Shown: piece after piece, positions 1-9,033 of the stretch | Layout of the letters: every line of letters begins with the position of its first letter | Position numbering within the stretch: the stretch's first letter is position 1 | Source: a virus | Virus record (IMG/VR): IMGVR_UViG_3300006927_000020 | Coordinates: 1 to 41,528 of that record | Strand: one strand, 5' to 3' | DNA: 41,528 nt | Program-made: the position numbers and the translations under genes | Notes under the pieces: generated by a model | Seen by the model: the letters and a program-made list of their open reading frames with translations, nothing else | The model's database searches: none | What the model was told of the DNA's origin: nothing

Positions 1-6
1 ATTAAT

Positions 7-330
7 ATGGAATTATTTGGTAATGAAAAAGCCCCAAGAACAAAGGATGGATTTTCTTTCAGAAATCTGAAAGGTCGCGACGAAGATATCGACAGAGATA
101 GGTCAATAGAGGCATCTTTACGTGAATCAAAAAGAATAGCATTAGGATTTGGTGTAGAATTTACACTTGCAATAGATATGCCTAACTCTGGCCCTGACGA
201 GGCAAATAATGATACATCAGCAAACGTCGCGACGATGGATGTAAAAAATATTGATACAATCATAAATGAACTTGTTAGTTTAAGGGATAACTTTAAAGGT
301 CATTTAAGTAAAGGACAATTCATAAATTAG
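7..330 (+). CDS. Hypothetical protein upstream of the gp25-like gene
   Basis: A 107-residue protein I do not recognise. The frame is open to the left edge of the window (only two codons are visible before the ATG), so the true start may lie upstream and no ribosome site can be judged. The N-terminal half is highly charged with many Arg/Asp pairs; the C-terminal third looks helical. There are no cysteines, no signal peptide and no membrane segment. It ends 11 nt before the gp25-like gene and is probably co-transcribed with the baseplate genes, so a small baseplate or tail-assembly role is reasonable but unproven. Confidence 0.7.
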   Translation: MELFGNEKAPRTKDGFSFRNLKGRDEDIDRDRSIEASLRESKRIALGFGVEFTLAIDMPNSGPDEANNDTSANVATMDVKNIDTIINELVSLRDNFKGHLSKGQFIN

Positions 331-341
331 AGAGTAATATA

Positions 342-752
342 ATGCCAGGCATTAACTTCCAGTTTCCATTAAGATCAGAAAATTCTGGTTTCTTTTCACA
401 AAATCAAACAACTATTGCTGCCATAAGAGAAGATATAAAAACATTACTATTAACTTCAAAAGGTGAGAGAATAATTCATTCTGATCTTGGTACAAATATA
501 TCAATATTTTCAGGTGAATTATTCGAACAAATAAATCCAGCTGAAATGAAAACTCGTCTAACAAATGAGATAAAAGTTACTTTGGAACAATGGATGCCTC
601 ATATAAAATTAACAACTTTAGAAGTAATTATAGAAGACGATCCAAGTGATAATATTGGAATAAGTAGAAATGATTTATTGATAAAAATGAATTATACTAT
701 AACTGATGCTGATAAATTTACTGACTCAATACAACTTAGAATTACAGGATAG
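342..752 (+). CDS. 25: Baseplate wedge protein, gp25-like
   Basis: At 136 residues it is close to the usual length of T4 gp25 (about 132). The family signature is visible near residues 25-65: an initial helix (IREDIKTLLLT), then the turn SKGERIIHSDLGTNI, matching the conserved T.pGER...dfG pattern of the GPW/gp25 family. A helix follows, then a beta segment ending in TLEVI. In T4-like phages gp25 joins the sheath initiator to the gp6/gp7/gp53 wedge. The gp6-like gene follows 9 nt downstream, as expected for a baseplate operon. The start is the first ATG after a weak purine-rich GAGAG stretch. Confidence 0.9.
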   Translation: MPGINFQFPLRSENSGFFSQNQTTIAAIREDIKTLLLTSKGERIIHSDLGTNISIFSGELFEQINPAEMKTRLTNEIKVTLEQWMPHIKLTTLEVIIEDDPSDNIGISRNDLLIKMNYTITDADKFTDSIQLRITG

Positions 753-761
753 AGAATATAA

Positions 762-2570
762 ATGGCACAGGAAAAATTAAAAGAAGTACGTAATATAAAC
801 TATTTGTCAAAAGATTTTGATGCTATTAAGCAAGATCTTGTTGCATTTACAAAACAAAATTTTCCAAATGATTTTCAAGATTTTAATGAAGCATCAGGTG
901 GTATGGCAATCTTAGAACTCGTTGCATACTTAGGCGATTTATTTTCATTTTATATTGATAGGCAAGCAAATGAAACATTTATTCATAGAGCTTTGGAAGA
1001 AAAAAATATAATAGGTCTTTCAAAGACTCTTGGTAGAAAGCCTAAATTAGCATCCCCTGCAATGACTGATTTAACATTAAGTGCAGTAATGGCCGCAGCA
1101 ACTAGTGCTGAATCTTTATTTACGATTAGAAAAGGAACAAGAGTTCAAACAATAATTAATCCACCACAATCATTTGAAATTTTAGAAGATGTGAATTTTT
1201 CAGTTACAGCGAATAGAACAATTAGTGATCAAACAAATGGTTTAATAACTGCATCGATATCATCAATATCTGCTGTTGCAGGCGAGTCTAGAACATTCAC
1301 TTATACAGCTGGAAATGCTATACCGTTTCTCAAATTAACATTACCCAATACTGATATAACAGAAATAACTTCTATATCATCTAATGACGGCTTTGCATGG
1401 CAGATAGTTGATAACTTGGCACAAGATACAGTTTTCATAGGAGAAGATAATACTACATCAACATCAGGTGATACCCCATTTGTTATGAAAGCAAAGAGAA
1501 TTTCTAGAAGAGCTACGATAGAACCTGAAGTAGATGGGAATATAAGTATTAGATTTGGTGCGGGAACAGAAAAGAATTTAGAAGATAGTGAAATAATTCC
1601 TAATCCATCTGATTTTATATTGCCCCCTACATTAAGAGGTTCAGCGTCTGGATTTTCTGCGCCTACTATAAATGCTACACAATTTCTTAAAACAAGATCA
1701 TTAGGATTAACACCGGCAAATGTAGGTATTGATATTACATATAGATATGGTGGTGGTTTAGCAACAAACGTTGGATCTAATACTTTACAATATTTAAGAA
1801 ATGTAGATATAGTGTTTAATTCAATAAATTTTCTCAGTGTTTCAGCTAATATAGCAGAAAACATTGAAAGAAGTTTGACAGTGAATAACCCACTACCAGC
1901 TTCAGGTGGCACAAATAGAGAAAATAAAACAGAGATAAGAGAAAATGCATCCGCGTTCTTTTCTACTCAGCAACGTGCAGTAACTTTACTTGATTATCAA
2001 ATGACAGCATTAAACATGCCATCAAAATTTGGCACAGTATTCAGAACGTATGCTAGATCTGATAAATCAAATAATCTTGGTGTAGAATTATTGACAGTTT
2101 CACAAAATACAGACGGTCAATTGATAAAAGCTGGCAATATTCTAAAAAATAATTTAGAAAATTTTATTGGACGATATAAATCATTTAGTGATTCAGTTAG
2201 AATTAGTGATGGCGAAATAATAAATATTGGCGTTGATTTTACAATATTGCCAGAACCAAATGTAAATGCTAATGAAGCACTACTGCAAGCATTTTTTATG
2301 CTAAAAAGAGAATTTGACATATCAGAAACAAATTTTAATGATTTCATAATTTTACCAGAAATAATTTCAAAGATTCAATCATTAAGTATAATAAGATCCG
2401 TTCCCACACTTAAGATAATTAATTTTACTGGAACAAAAGATGGTAGAGAATATTCAAATACTGAATTTAATGTCAATGAAAATACAAGAAAAGGTATTAT
2501 TCAATTCCCAGAAAATGCAGTATGGGAATTGAAATATGAAAACTTTGATATTATCGGTAGAACTATATAA
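762..2570 (+). CDS. 6: Baseplate wedge protein, gp6-like (baseplate J family)
   Basis: This 602-residue protein has the typical gp6 N-terminus: INYLSKDFDAIKQDL, then a short helix ending in GGMAILELVAYLGDLF and the HRALEEKNIIGLSKTLGRKP segment (residues about 12-95). The middle is beta-rich. The last 200 residues have the alternating helix/strand pattern of baseplate J proteins, including TLLDYQMTALNMP near residue 410. T4 gp6 is slightly longer (660). Gp6 forms the inner ring of the baseplate that holds the wedges together. Position directly after the gp25-like gene supports the call. Confidence 0.88.
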   Translation: MAQEKLKEVRNINYLSKDFDAIKQDLVAFTKQNFPNDFQDFNEASGGMAILELVAYLGDLFSFYIDRQANETFIHRALEEKNIIGLSKTLGRKPKLASPAMTDLTLSAVMAAATSAESLFTIRKGTRVQTIINPPQSFEILEDVNFSVTANRTISDQTNGLITASISSISAVAGESRTFTYTAGNAIPFLKLTLPNTDITEITSISSNDGFAWQIVDNLAQDTVFIGEDNTTSTSGDTPFVMKAKRISRRATIEPEVDGNISIRFGAGTEKNLEDSEIIPNPSDFILPPTLRGSASGFSAPTINATQFLKTRSLGLTPANVGIDITYRYGGGLATNVGSNTLQYLRNVDIVFNSINFLSVSANIAENIERSLTVNNPLPASGGTNRENKTEIRENASAFFSTQQRAVTLLDYQMTALNMPSKFGTVFRTYARSDKSNNLGVELLTVSQNTDGQLIKAGNILKNNLENFIGRYKSFSDSVRISDGEIINIGVDFTILPEPNVNANEALLQAFFMLKREFDISETNFNDFIILPEIISKIQSLSIIRSVPTLKIINFTGTKDGREYSNTEFNVNENTRKGIIQFPENAVWELKYENFDIIGRTI

Positions 2571-2604
2571 TAAGGCAGGCAATTATAAAATGGTGAGAAA
2601 ATAG

Positions 2605-3963
2605 ATGAGTGTAAAAAGAGCATTTGCATTACAAGATACATATATAGATGAACGAAGTTTAACAGCAAATCTTGGATTATCGCCAATCTTACAAGTTCAT
2701 AACATTTTTAGTACTGTTAAAGATAGAAAAGAATTTGCAAGGATATTCATCAAGTTTAATTTATCAGCTTTAACGGGATCAATTAATGCAGGTGATTTAC
2801 CCGATCCAACAACTGATTCAACTGTTTCTGCATATTTATACATGTTTGATGCTAAGCACGAGGATGAAATAGCAACTTCATTCAATATTGATGTTCATCC
2901 TTTAACACAAGAATGGGATGAAGGAAGAGGTTTAGATATTGAAGATTTAGCTGAAACAGGGTATGCGAATGCCTTATCTGCGCAGTCTACAGTAGCTTGG
3001 ACAACAACTGGTGGAAAATTTAAGATTGATGCTAGTTCTGCTACTCAACATTTCAATCATGGTGAAGAAAATCTACGTGTTAAAATTACTGATTTATTTG
3101 TTGATTGGTTAGGTGGAAATACTGGTAATTTCGGTGTTGCTATAAAAATGAGTGATGCACAAGAGATTAAGACAGGCACTAATTCAGCTTTATCTCATAA
3201 TTTCAAAAAGTTCCACGGAAGAGAAACTAATACAACAATGGCCCCATACATTCAGTTAGAATGGGATGATTCAATCAAAGATGACAGAGCAGAAATATCA
3301 TTTAATAGCACAGGTAATTTATATTTCTATAATATTGTTAATGGTCAATTACAAGATCTTAATACTACAGGCCCATTTCCGGGTAATATTACAATAAGTG
3401 GTGATAGTACATCTATTAAAACTGGATTAGTTGCCACTAGGAAGTCTAAAGGTATTTATAAATGTGATATAGGAACATTACCTCTTACATCAAATACATA
3501 TTCAACATTTAAAGATAATTGGTTTGTTTCGGCATCTCCAACTGCAAATTATGCATTTACATTTACAACATCTAATCCTGCATCTGGTTTTGATAATTTT
3601 AAAACTTCTGAATATAGAATTTCGATGCAGAATATAAAAAGAGAATATGAAAAAGGTAGCAAAGGAAGAGTAAGAATTCATATAAAAGATGATTCTACGA
3701 CATTTACTGCATTGACTGCTGCGACAACAGCAGTAACAAACTTTATTGTAACAGACGGAACAATAGAAATAAGAGAATCAACTACCGATGAAGTTGAGGT
3801 TAGTGCTTATAATATATCAAGAGATGTTAATGGTAATTTCTTTGAAATTGATACAGATAATTTATTTATTGGTGTAAAATATAATCCTGTTCTCAAATTA
3901 AATGTACGAGGCGAAACTATATATGTAAGTGACCCTGATACGTATGAATTTAAGGTAATATAA
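2605..3963 (+). CDS. Putative baseplate/tail structural protein (DNRLRE-like N-terminus)
   Basis: A 452-residue protein between the gp6-like and gp7-like genes. The N-terminal 230 residues resemble the DNRLRE type of beta fold: an initial QDTYIDER strand, a conserved-looking LGLSPILQVHN, then FARIFIKFNLSAL, and later VDVHP/TQEWDEG-like strands with a W-rich middle. The C-terminal half is beta-rich, with Ser/Thr-rich strands like other phage tail proteins. There are no enzymatic motifs. The next gene starts in its stop codon (shared base at 3963). Function as a virion structural protein is inferred from place and composition; I cannot assign a T4 gene number. Confidence 0.75.
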   Translation: MSVKRAFALQDTYIDERSLTANLGLSPILQVHNIFSTVKDRKEFARIFIKFNLSALTGSINAGDLPDPTTDSTVSAYLYMFDAKHEDEIATSFNIDVHPLTQEWDEGRGLDIEDLAETGYANALSAQSTVAWTTTGGKFKIDASSATQHFNHGEENLRVKITDLFVDWLGGNTGNFGVAIKMSDAQEIKTGTNSALSHNFKKFHGRETNTTMAPYIQLEWDDSIKDDRAEISFNSTGNLYFYNIVNGQLQDLNTTGPFPGNITISGDSTSIKTGLVATRKSKGIYKCDIGTLPLTSNTYSTFKDNWFVSASPTANYAFTFTTSNPASGFDNFKTSEYRISMQNIKREYEKGSKGRVRIHIKDDSTTFTALTAATTAVTNFIVTDGTIEIRESTTDEVEVSAYNISRDVNGNFFEIDTDNLFIGVKYNPVLKLNVRGETIYVSDPDTYEFKVI

Positions 3964-4433
3964 TGTTACTTAATGAAATATTAGATAGACCATATCCTTG
4001 GAAATGGCATAGGAAAGATAATCGCGAATGGTGGGGAACTTTTGCAAAAGAACCTGCACCAGGTGAAAAAATAAAGCACGAAGATTTATATACAGTTCAA
4101 ATAGAAAGTATAGATGATCCTAGTGTGAGGTCGCAGACGGCCGTTTGGGAAATATCATTTAGTGACGGAGCAGGAAGACAAGGTGTTACAAAGACTGGTA
4201 ATGAATTTAAGGTATTTGCTACTATTATGGATATAGTTAAAGATTTCTTGAAGAATAAGAAACCAGAATATGTAAGTTTTAGTGGTAAAGAAGCTAGTAG
4301 AGATAAATTATATAGAAGGATGATACAGAAGTATGCGAGCAAATGGGGTTATGGATTGGTAAAGGCACAAAGAATTACCGCTGATATTGATCCCGAAGAT
4401 GTCGCTACTTCATTCGTGTTAAAGAGAAAATAA
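3963..4433 (+). CDS. Hypothetical protein with a short leader-like N-terminus
   Basis: A 156-residue basic protein of unknown function, overlapping the previous stop codon by one base and ending one base before the next ATG. It begins MLLNEILDRPYPWKW, a short hydrophobic/acidic peptide followed by an aromatic-rich stretch. The middle (residues 40-85) is a probable beta sheet. The last third, with KEASRDKLYRRMIQKY followed by GYGLVKA, looks like the end of a small alpha/beta domain. The N-terminal peptide resembles those of several other proteins in this window (see findings). It could be a minor virion or injected protein. Confidence 0.75.
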   Translation: MLLNEILDRPYPWKWHRKDNREWWGTFAKEPAPGEKIKHEDLYTVQIESIDDPSVRSQTAVWEISFSDGAGRQGVTKTGNEFKVFATIMDIVKDFLKNKKPEYVSFSGKEASRDKLYRRMIQKYASKWGYGLVKAQRITADIDPEDVATSFVLKRK

Positions 4434-4434
4434 T

Positions 4435-7400
4435 ATGCCAGATAGTGGTTATAGTTTTGATTCACTTATTGCTTCATTATCAGGGTTAGGATCGACATCC
4501 GGGAACCTTGCTAATACTGCTTTAACTGGAAATCATGCTCGTGCTCTTCCACTCTTAGATTATTCTGAGTTTGGAAATCATGTGTTCTTTGGCAATGCTG
4601 TACGTAAATTTAATAATTCAATGCGAAGGATAAAGGACACTTATCCAGTTGGATTAAGTGCAGGTGATCTTGCAGGATTGTCAGCTGAAAATATATATAA
4701 AGTTGACGAATGGAAAAAAGAATCATCTGGTTATGACCTATATTTATTGGATAAATTATCTGATACTGGAACAGTTACTGCAAGTTCAACAAATGCAAAT
4801 GGTGAAACTGTATTTCTTACATTAGTAAGAAGAAGTGCCACTAATACAGTTACAGGTTCCCAAACAGCAATTGTAAATTCAATAAGTGCCGCAGCAGTAG
4901 AATTTGAAGAATTAAATATTGATATAGTTAAACAAACAACTGGTTCTTCTAATGATCATAACTTCTTTGCTGCATCTGCAGAAAAATCAGTAACAAGGTC
5001 ACAAAAACTTGTTAATATGCTTCCTGGCGTATTATTTCAAGGAGATGATAATGAAATCCTTGAGAAATTATTACAAGCAATGGGTGATATGCTAGATGAG
5101 TTAAAAGGTTTTGCTGATCAAATATCATATTTAAAACATATAAGTTATGATGATGTTAATAGAACACCAAATAAATTTTTACCAGTGTTGGCTGCTCACT
5201 ATGGTATAACATTGTATCAGTCAGCCGTAAATTCTACTGTTGAATCGTTTTTTACAAAGTCCACTACTGGACTAACGACTCAAGAAGTTTCATACGAAGT
5301 ATGGAATAGGATTTTAAATAATCTTACTTATCTTCTGAAAAATAAAGGGACTAGAGAAACTATCGAGGCTATAGGACGTATCTATGGTATGGATCATAAT
5401 CTCCTTAGGGTTGACGAGTTCTCGATTTTAAATAAAAATCAGAAAGTAAAAGTAAGAGAAGAGTTAAATGTACCCGTTCTTGTATCATCTGGAGATGTTT
5501 TCGTGCAATTGCCATCTTCAGTTTCGGCATTTGATAATGATGAAGATGTCAATTTTACTTTAGAATTTAGAGTATCTGCGACATCAGGTTATAATACATT
5601 ATTTAGACATCCATTATATCAATTGCATTTAGATAGTGATAACGGGCAAGCAATTTTCGTGGTAACTGCAGGAACAAGTGCATTTACAGCGGTTAATTCT
5701 TCAACAGCAGAATTTACTAAAAAAGATAAATTCACCAACATTATAGTATCAAGATCAGCAAATCTTATTAATATATGGGCAATGGGTTTATCAGGTTCAG
5801 GTAGTGGGGGATTTGACGAAGTAGTATTAGCAAGCGGTTCTACTGCTGGAGCAGCAAGTCTTAACTATGATTCTTCCGGGGGTTTTAGTTCAGTTTCAGC
5901 TGCCTATTTCCCTGGCCATAATTCATTTAATGGTTATATGCATGAAGTTAGAGCTTGGAATACATTTTTACATGAAAATGATCTTAAAGAACATACAAGA
6001 AATTTTGAATCAACATCGATAATATCATCTACGGCTTCACCTAATAATGCTACTAATGCATCGTTATTAGCACATTATAAATTGAAAGAAAATGTAGTCT
6101 TGCCATCTGCAAATAACTATATAGTTGATTCAACTACAGCGGCTTTAACAGCAACACCTGTTAATTTTGGAAATCAAGCAACGAAGCGTTATAGAGTCTT
6201 TTCAAATCACCCGATATTGAGTAACTGGTATCCAACAGGCCTCACAGTAGATAATGATAAAGTAAGGCAAGAAAATGTTCAGGGTAAAATATCTGATCCT
6301 GGAACAATTGGTGTACACTTTGATCCAATCAATGTTGTTAATAGAGATTTTAGAAGTGTAGAAGAAAATCTTAATATCAAGGAGCTATTAGGTGATCCAG
6401 AGGATTTATATAAATCCTCATATACAGGCCCATTTGTTACAAAATTACAAGATATAATGACACGTTATAATACTGCTAGTAATCTTCCGTCTGATGAATC
6501 ATCAGGAACTGGCCTTACTGGGGCATATAATTATATTGCTGATATAAATGCTTTTGTGGATACAATCGATAATTTTAATGATGTGCTAGGAGGCGTATTT
6601 AAATTTATTAAACAATTTATACCTGCAAAATCTCACCTTCTTTCACAAGGTATTTTGATAGAACCACATGTTCTTAATAGACCAAAACATGAAAGAGAAG
6701 AATATTCATTAACAGCGTTTTCAGCCACATCATTGATGGTTAATACACGTTATAATGTTGATTCAGTCACTGCCCATGCATCAGCATCAACAACTGCCAC
6801 ATTCCAGGGATATAAACTTGGTAATGTTACGGAAGTAGTTACAAATAATGTTAGTGCATCACAAGTAATACCTTCATTAAGTAATAGAAATGGTGATTCG
6901 TTTAACGTGCCAAGATTTTTCCAGACAAGAATAGGTAGAGCGCAACCAATTAGAGTTGAACCTGATTCACCAGATAAGACAGATGTTGAAGTAACAATAA
7001 CGAGATTATTGATATCGCCTACTGCATCAGTTTCAGCAGCAGAAGGAATTATTGATGGAGGTATACAATTATTAAGACAAGGAAAACCATTTAGAACAGA
7101 TACACCATCACTTAAATTTGAATTTCCAGTTTCTGCAGACGGAACAAATTATTTTATTGCAGAAATTGGTGATATTACAAATGGTAGGGGAAGAATTATT
7201 GAAGGTAAGGATAGAGAATTTACAACAAATATTGCAACCAATAGAGTTCAAATGAAATTGAAACTTGCTGGTGTTGTAAGAGGTTTGGCAAATGATTCTA
7301 ATTCTTTATCTGGTGAAATTGGTGTGGTTCCAATTAATATTACGAACCTATTTAATAAGAAGACGCAGGTACTTAGAGTTGCAATTGGTAATAGAAGAGA

Positions 7401-7449
7401 ATTATTAAATGAGATTAGTAACCAGGGTGGTATTACTTTAGAAAGTTAA
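4435..7449 (+). CDS. Baseplate wedge protein, gp7/tail-protein-I-like, with LamG-like insertion
   Basis: The 1004 residues are near the length of T4 gp7 (about 1030), and the gene lies one gene after gp6, as gp7 nearly does. Residues about 185-325 look like the tail protein I / gp7 core: LVNMLPGVLFQ, a helix ILEKLLQAMGDMLDELK, LAAHYGITLYQ, and the signature YLLKNKGTRETIEAIGRIYG. Residues about 370-525 read as a LamG/concanavalin-like jelly roll (FTLEFRV...GYMHEVRAWNTFLHENDL), so the wedge protein carries a possible glycan-binding domain. The C-terminal 450 residues are mostly beta. The gp7 call rests on order, size and the core motif; the LamG call is by pattern only. Confidence 0.75.
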   Translation: MPDSGYSFDSLIASLSGLGSTSGNLANTALTGNHARALPLLDYSEFGNHVFFGNAVRKFNNSMRRIKDTYPVGLSAGDLAGLSAENIYKVDEWKKESSGYDLYLLDKLSDTGTVTASSTNANGETVFLTLVRRSATNTVTGSQTAIVNSISAAAVEFEELNIDIVKQTTGSSNDHNFFAASAEKSVTRSQKLVNMLPGVLFQGDDNEILEKLLQAMGDMLDELKGFADQISYLKHISYDDVNRTPNKFLPVLAAHYGITLYQSAVNSTVESFFTKSTTGLTTQEVSYEVWNRILNNLTYLLKNKGTRETIEAIGRIYGMDHNLLRVDEFSILNKNQKVKVREELNVPVLVSSGDVFVQLPSSVSAFDNDEDVNFTLEFRVSATSGYNTLFRHPLYQLHLDSDNGQAIFVVTAGTSAFTAVNSSTAEFTKKDKFTNIIVSRSANLINIWAMGLSGSGSGGFDEVVLASGSTAGAASLNYDSSGGFSSVSAAYFPGHNSFNGYMHEVRAWNTFLHENDLKEHTRNFESTSIISSTASPNNATNASLLAHYKLKENVVLPSANNYIVDSTTAALTATPVNFGNQATKRYRVFSNHPILSNWYPTGLTVDNDKVRQENVQGKISDPGTIGVHFDPINVVNRDFRSVEENLNIKELLGDPEDLYKSSYTGPFVTKLQDIMTRYNTASNLPSDESSGTGLTGAYNYIADINAFVDTIDNFNDVLGGVFKFIKQFIPAKSHLLSQGILIEPHVLNRPKHEREEYSLTAFSATSLMVNTRYNVDSVTAHASASTTATFQGYKLGNVTEVVTNNVSASQVIPSLSNRNGDSFNVPRFFQTRIGRAQPIRVEPDSPDKTDVEVTITRLLISPTASVSAAEGIIDGGIQLLRQGKPFRTDTPSLKFEFPVSADGTNYFIAEIGDITNGRGRIIEGKDREFTTNIATNRVQMKLKLAGVVRGLANDSNSLSGEIGVVPINITNLFNKKTQVLRVAIGNRRELLNEISNQGGITLES

Positions 7450-7462
7450 AGGAAAGGATAAT

Positions 7463-8146
7463 ATGCCGAAAGAAAGATTAAAATTTACAGGACCAAAAGA
7501 GTTAACGTTTGAAGAAGCAGATATTTTGTATGATATTGTTATAGATAAAAAACCAATTAAGGTAGTAGAATTTCCTACATTTGGGGGATTATCAACATTA
7601 TATATTGCTGAAGCATTAAAGGACTTACAAGGAGGTACAATTTATAGCTTTGATTATTATGATAGGGGAATAGAACCTCGCGCGATCGAAGTATTAAATG
7701 ATAATCAAATAAGTGAATATACAGGATTAATTAAAGTAGATGATCTTAAGGATTTAATTGGGCAACTTAAGAGTACAGTAGGAAATGCAGATATTGTGTT
7801 TTTTGACAGCTTACATTCAGATCTTGATAAAGTATTCAAAGGTATATGGGACAATTTACAAGAAGGATCAACGATAATTCTACATGATGTAGAATGTGAA
7901 GTGACAGATGAAATGAAAACACCATCTGTATTTAAAAATATTGTTAGTAAACTTGAACATAATGAATTTAAAATCTTAACAACTTTTGACAGTAGCAATA
8001 ATAAAAATAGTTTTGGGATATTTACAGTATCAAAAAATAAAGATTTAAAAATTAAAAAAACTAAAGCTATAAAAACAACAAACACTGCTTCTAAAAGGCT
8101 CAAAAAAGCCGCGAAAAAGGTACAAAAGGAGCAGGGCACTGAATAA
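7463..8146 (+). CDS. Class I SAM-dependent methyltransferase with Lys-rich tail
   Basis: A 227-residue protein with a class I methyltransferase fold: the SAM-binding strand VVEFPTFGGLSTLYIAEAL (residues about 34-52), an acidic end of strand 2 (SFDYYDR), then ADIVFFDSLHSDLDKVF and a strand TIILHDVE, as in the Methyltransf_24/CmcI-like group. The last 40 residues are almost all Lys/Ala/Thr and probably bind nucleic acid or polyanion. The AAGGAAAGG site upstream supports the ATG. Unusual inside a baseplate operon; the target may be a tail protein, a glycan or nucleic acid. Codons in frame after the TAA would continue for about 19 residues to another TAA. Confidence 0.78.
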   Translation: MPKERLKFTGPKELTFEEADILYDIVIDKKPIKVVEFPTFGGLSTLYIAEALKDLQGGTIYSFDYYDRGIEPRAIEVLNDNQISEYTGLIKVDDLKDLIGQLKSTVGNADIVFFDSLHSDLDKVFKGIWDNLQEGSTIILHDVECEVTDEMKTPSVFKNIVSKLEHNEFKILTTFDSSNNKNSFGIFTVSKNKDLKIKKTKAIKTTNTASKRLKKAAKKVQKEQGTE

Positions 8147-8313
8147 ATTTTGACGAATGTCGAAGTTGATAGTAAAACTAATCAAACCGAAGATAAAACG
8201 TCTTAAATATGATATTTATATTATAAATTATGTTATAAGTAGATATGGAGTATTAAGTTCCCTACTCGTTAACAAAATTGCCACAGTAAACTATTTGTGG
8301 AGAGAAATATTAA

Positions 8314-8337
8314 ATATTGTGAAAAATTTTACAATAT
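8314..8337. repeat. AT-rich dyad in the 8147-8366 noncoding gap
   Basis: Arms ATATTGT (8314-8320) and ACAATAT (8331-8337) are perfectly complementary, and the 10 bases between them can also pair (AAA with TTT). It could be a weak terminator or an mRNA-end structure, but there is no T-run after it. It lies just upstream of the endonuclease remnant. The rest of this gap is AT-rich with no convincing gene. Confidence 0.4.
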
Positions 8338-8366
8338 ATTAATGGAAAAAGAAAGAGGAAATAAAT

Positions 8367-8471
8367 ATGAATGATAAAAAACATACCCTATTTGCAGAAA
8401 AAAGGGGCTTTACTATTCTCAGAATATGGGCAAGCGAAGTAGAAAAAGGAGGTATACAATCGCTTTTTTAG
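8367..8471 (+). pseudogene. C-terminal remnant of a Vsr/PDDEXK-type homing endonuclease
   Basis: A 34-codon frame with a good AGAGGAA site. Its translation contains NDKKHTLFAEKRGF followed by TILRIWASEVEKG, the usual end of phage Vsr-like homing endonucleases (D..K...F...GF.ILR.W..E). The intact endonuclease at 9958-10662 ends the same way (LRNGFKILRFWETDI). The catalytic part is missing: a stop lies in frame just upstream at 8340-8342. The 3' end encodes the ribosome site and first codons of the next gene in another frame. I read it as the scar of a deleted free-standing endonuclease gene; it may still be translated. Confidence 0.6.
8445..8461 (+). promoter_or_regulatory. Strong ribosome binding site followed by an AUC start codon
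   Basis: AAAGGAGG at 8445-8452, a six-base spacer, then ATC at 8459-8461 in the frame of the following structural gene. ATC sits exactly where relatives of this protein family begin (their first residues are M-x-FLDST-like). The only in-frame ATG is at 8426, has no ribosome site, and would add a very basic 11-residue leader. A single G-to-C change from ATG explains the arrangement. Confidence 0.6.
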
Positions 8472-9022
8472 ATAGCACAACTTCAATTATAGATGCAATA
8501 CTTACAAATAAAGGTAGAGAATTATTAGCGAAGAATGATGGATCGTTTCAAATTACTAAGTTTGCTTTTGGTGATGATGAAATTGATTATCAATTATTTG
8601 ATGCTTCAGCCTCTGATCCAGATGCGGATGTTAATAACTTACCTATACTCGAACCAGTATCTAATGAATCAGTTGCTCTTAATTACAGATTAATTACACT
8701 GCCACAAGGATCACTTAAAATTTCTAAGTTGGCTTTAAGTCCTGCTGAAGCAACAGCAAACTTTGGTGACACAGTTAGATTAGATGTTTCAACAGAGAAT
8801 GGTGAAGATCCACAAGGTTATTCTGCAATTTCAAGAGATACTGATATTAGTAGGTTAGATAGTACAAAAACAATACCGGAAGATGGCATAGCTACATTTT
8901 TTATATCAACTGGATTAAATGCAGGTTCAAAATCTGGTACGGTTAAAGTTGATGTTACTGGTGTGAATACTGGGGCCCGGGCAACGTTCTCGTTGACAGT
9001 AAGTGCGAGCGGGACCACTTAA
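8459..9022 (+). CDS. Tail/baseplate structural protein with Ig-like C-terminal domain
   Basis: About 187 residues from the proposed AUC start (198 if the ATG at 8426 is used). The N-terminal 80 residues match a widespread myophage virion family: FLDSTTSIIDAILTNKGREL, then DGSFQITKFAFGDDEIDY. Residues about 95-185 form a bacterial Ig-like domain (alternating strands, AEATANFGDTVRLDVS...GTVKVDVTG). I prefer AUC because it has a perfect ribosome site and gives the family N-terminus, while the upstream ATG has neither. It is followed 11 nt later by another tail gene. Probably a peripheral baseplate or fibre-attachment protein. Confidence 0.82.
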   Translation: MAFLDSTTSIIDAILTNKGRELLAKNDGSFQITKFAFGDDEIDYQLFDASASDPDADVNNLPILEPVSNESVALNYRLITLPQGSLKISKLALSPAEATANFGDTVRLDVSTENGEDPQGYSAISRDTDISRLDSTKTIPEDGIATFFISTGLNAGSKSGTVKVDVTGVNTGARATFSLTVSASGTT

Positions 9023-9033
9023 GAGGATAAACA

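Noticed and set aside
1301-1912. A 203-residue minus-strand frame within the gp6-like gene
   Set aside because: Shadow of a strongly supported coding gene; all convincing genes are on the + strand.
8157-8342. A 61-residue open frame in the noncoding gap after the methyltransferase
   Set aside because: No ribosome site, hydrophobic low-complexity translation and it overlaps the AT-rich dyad; more likely chance.
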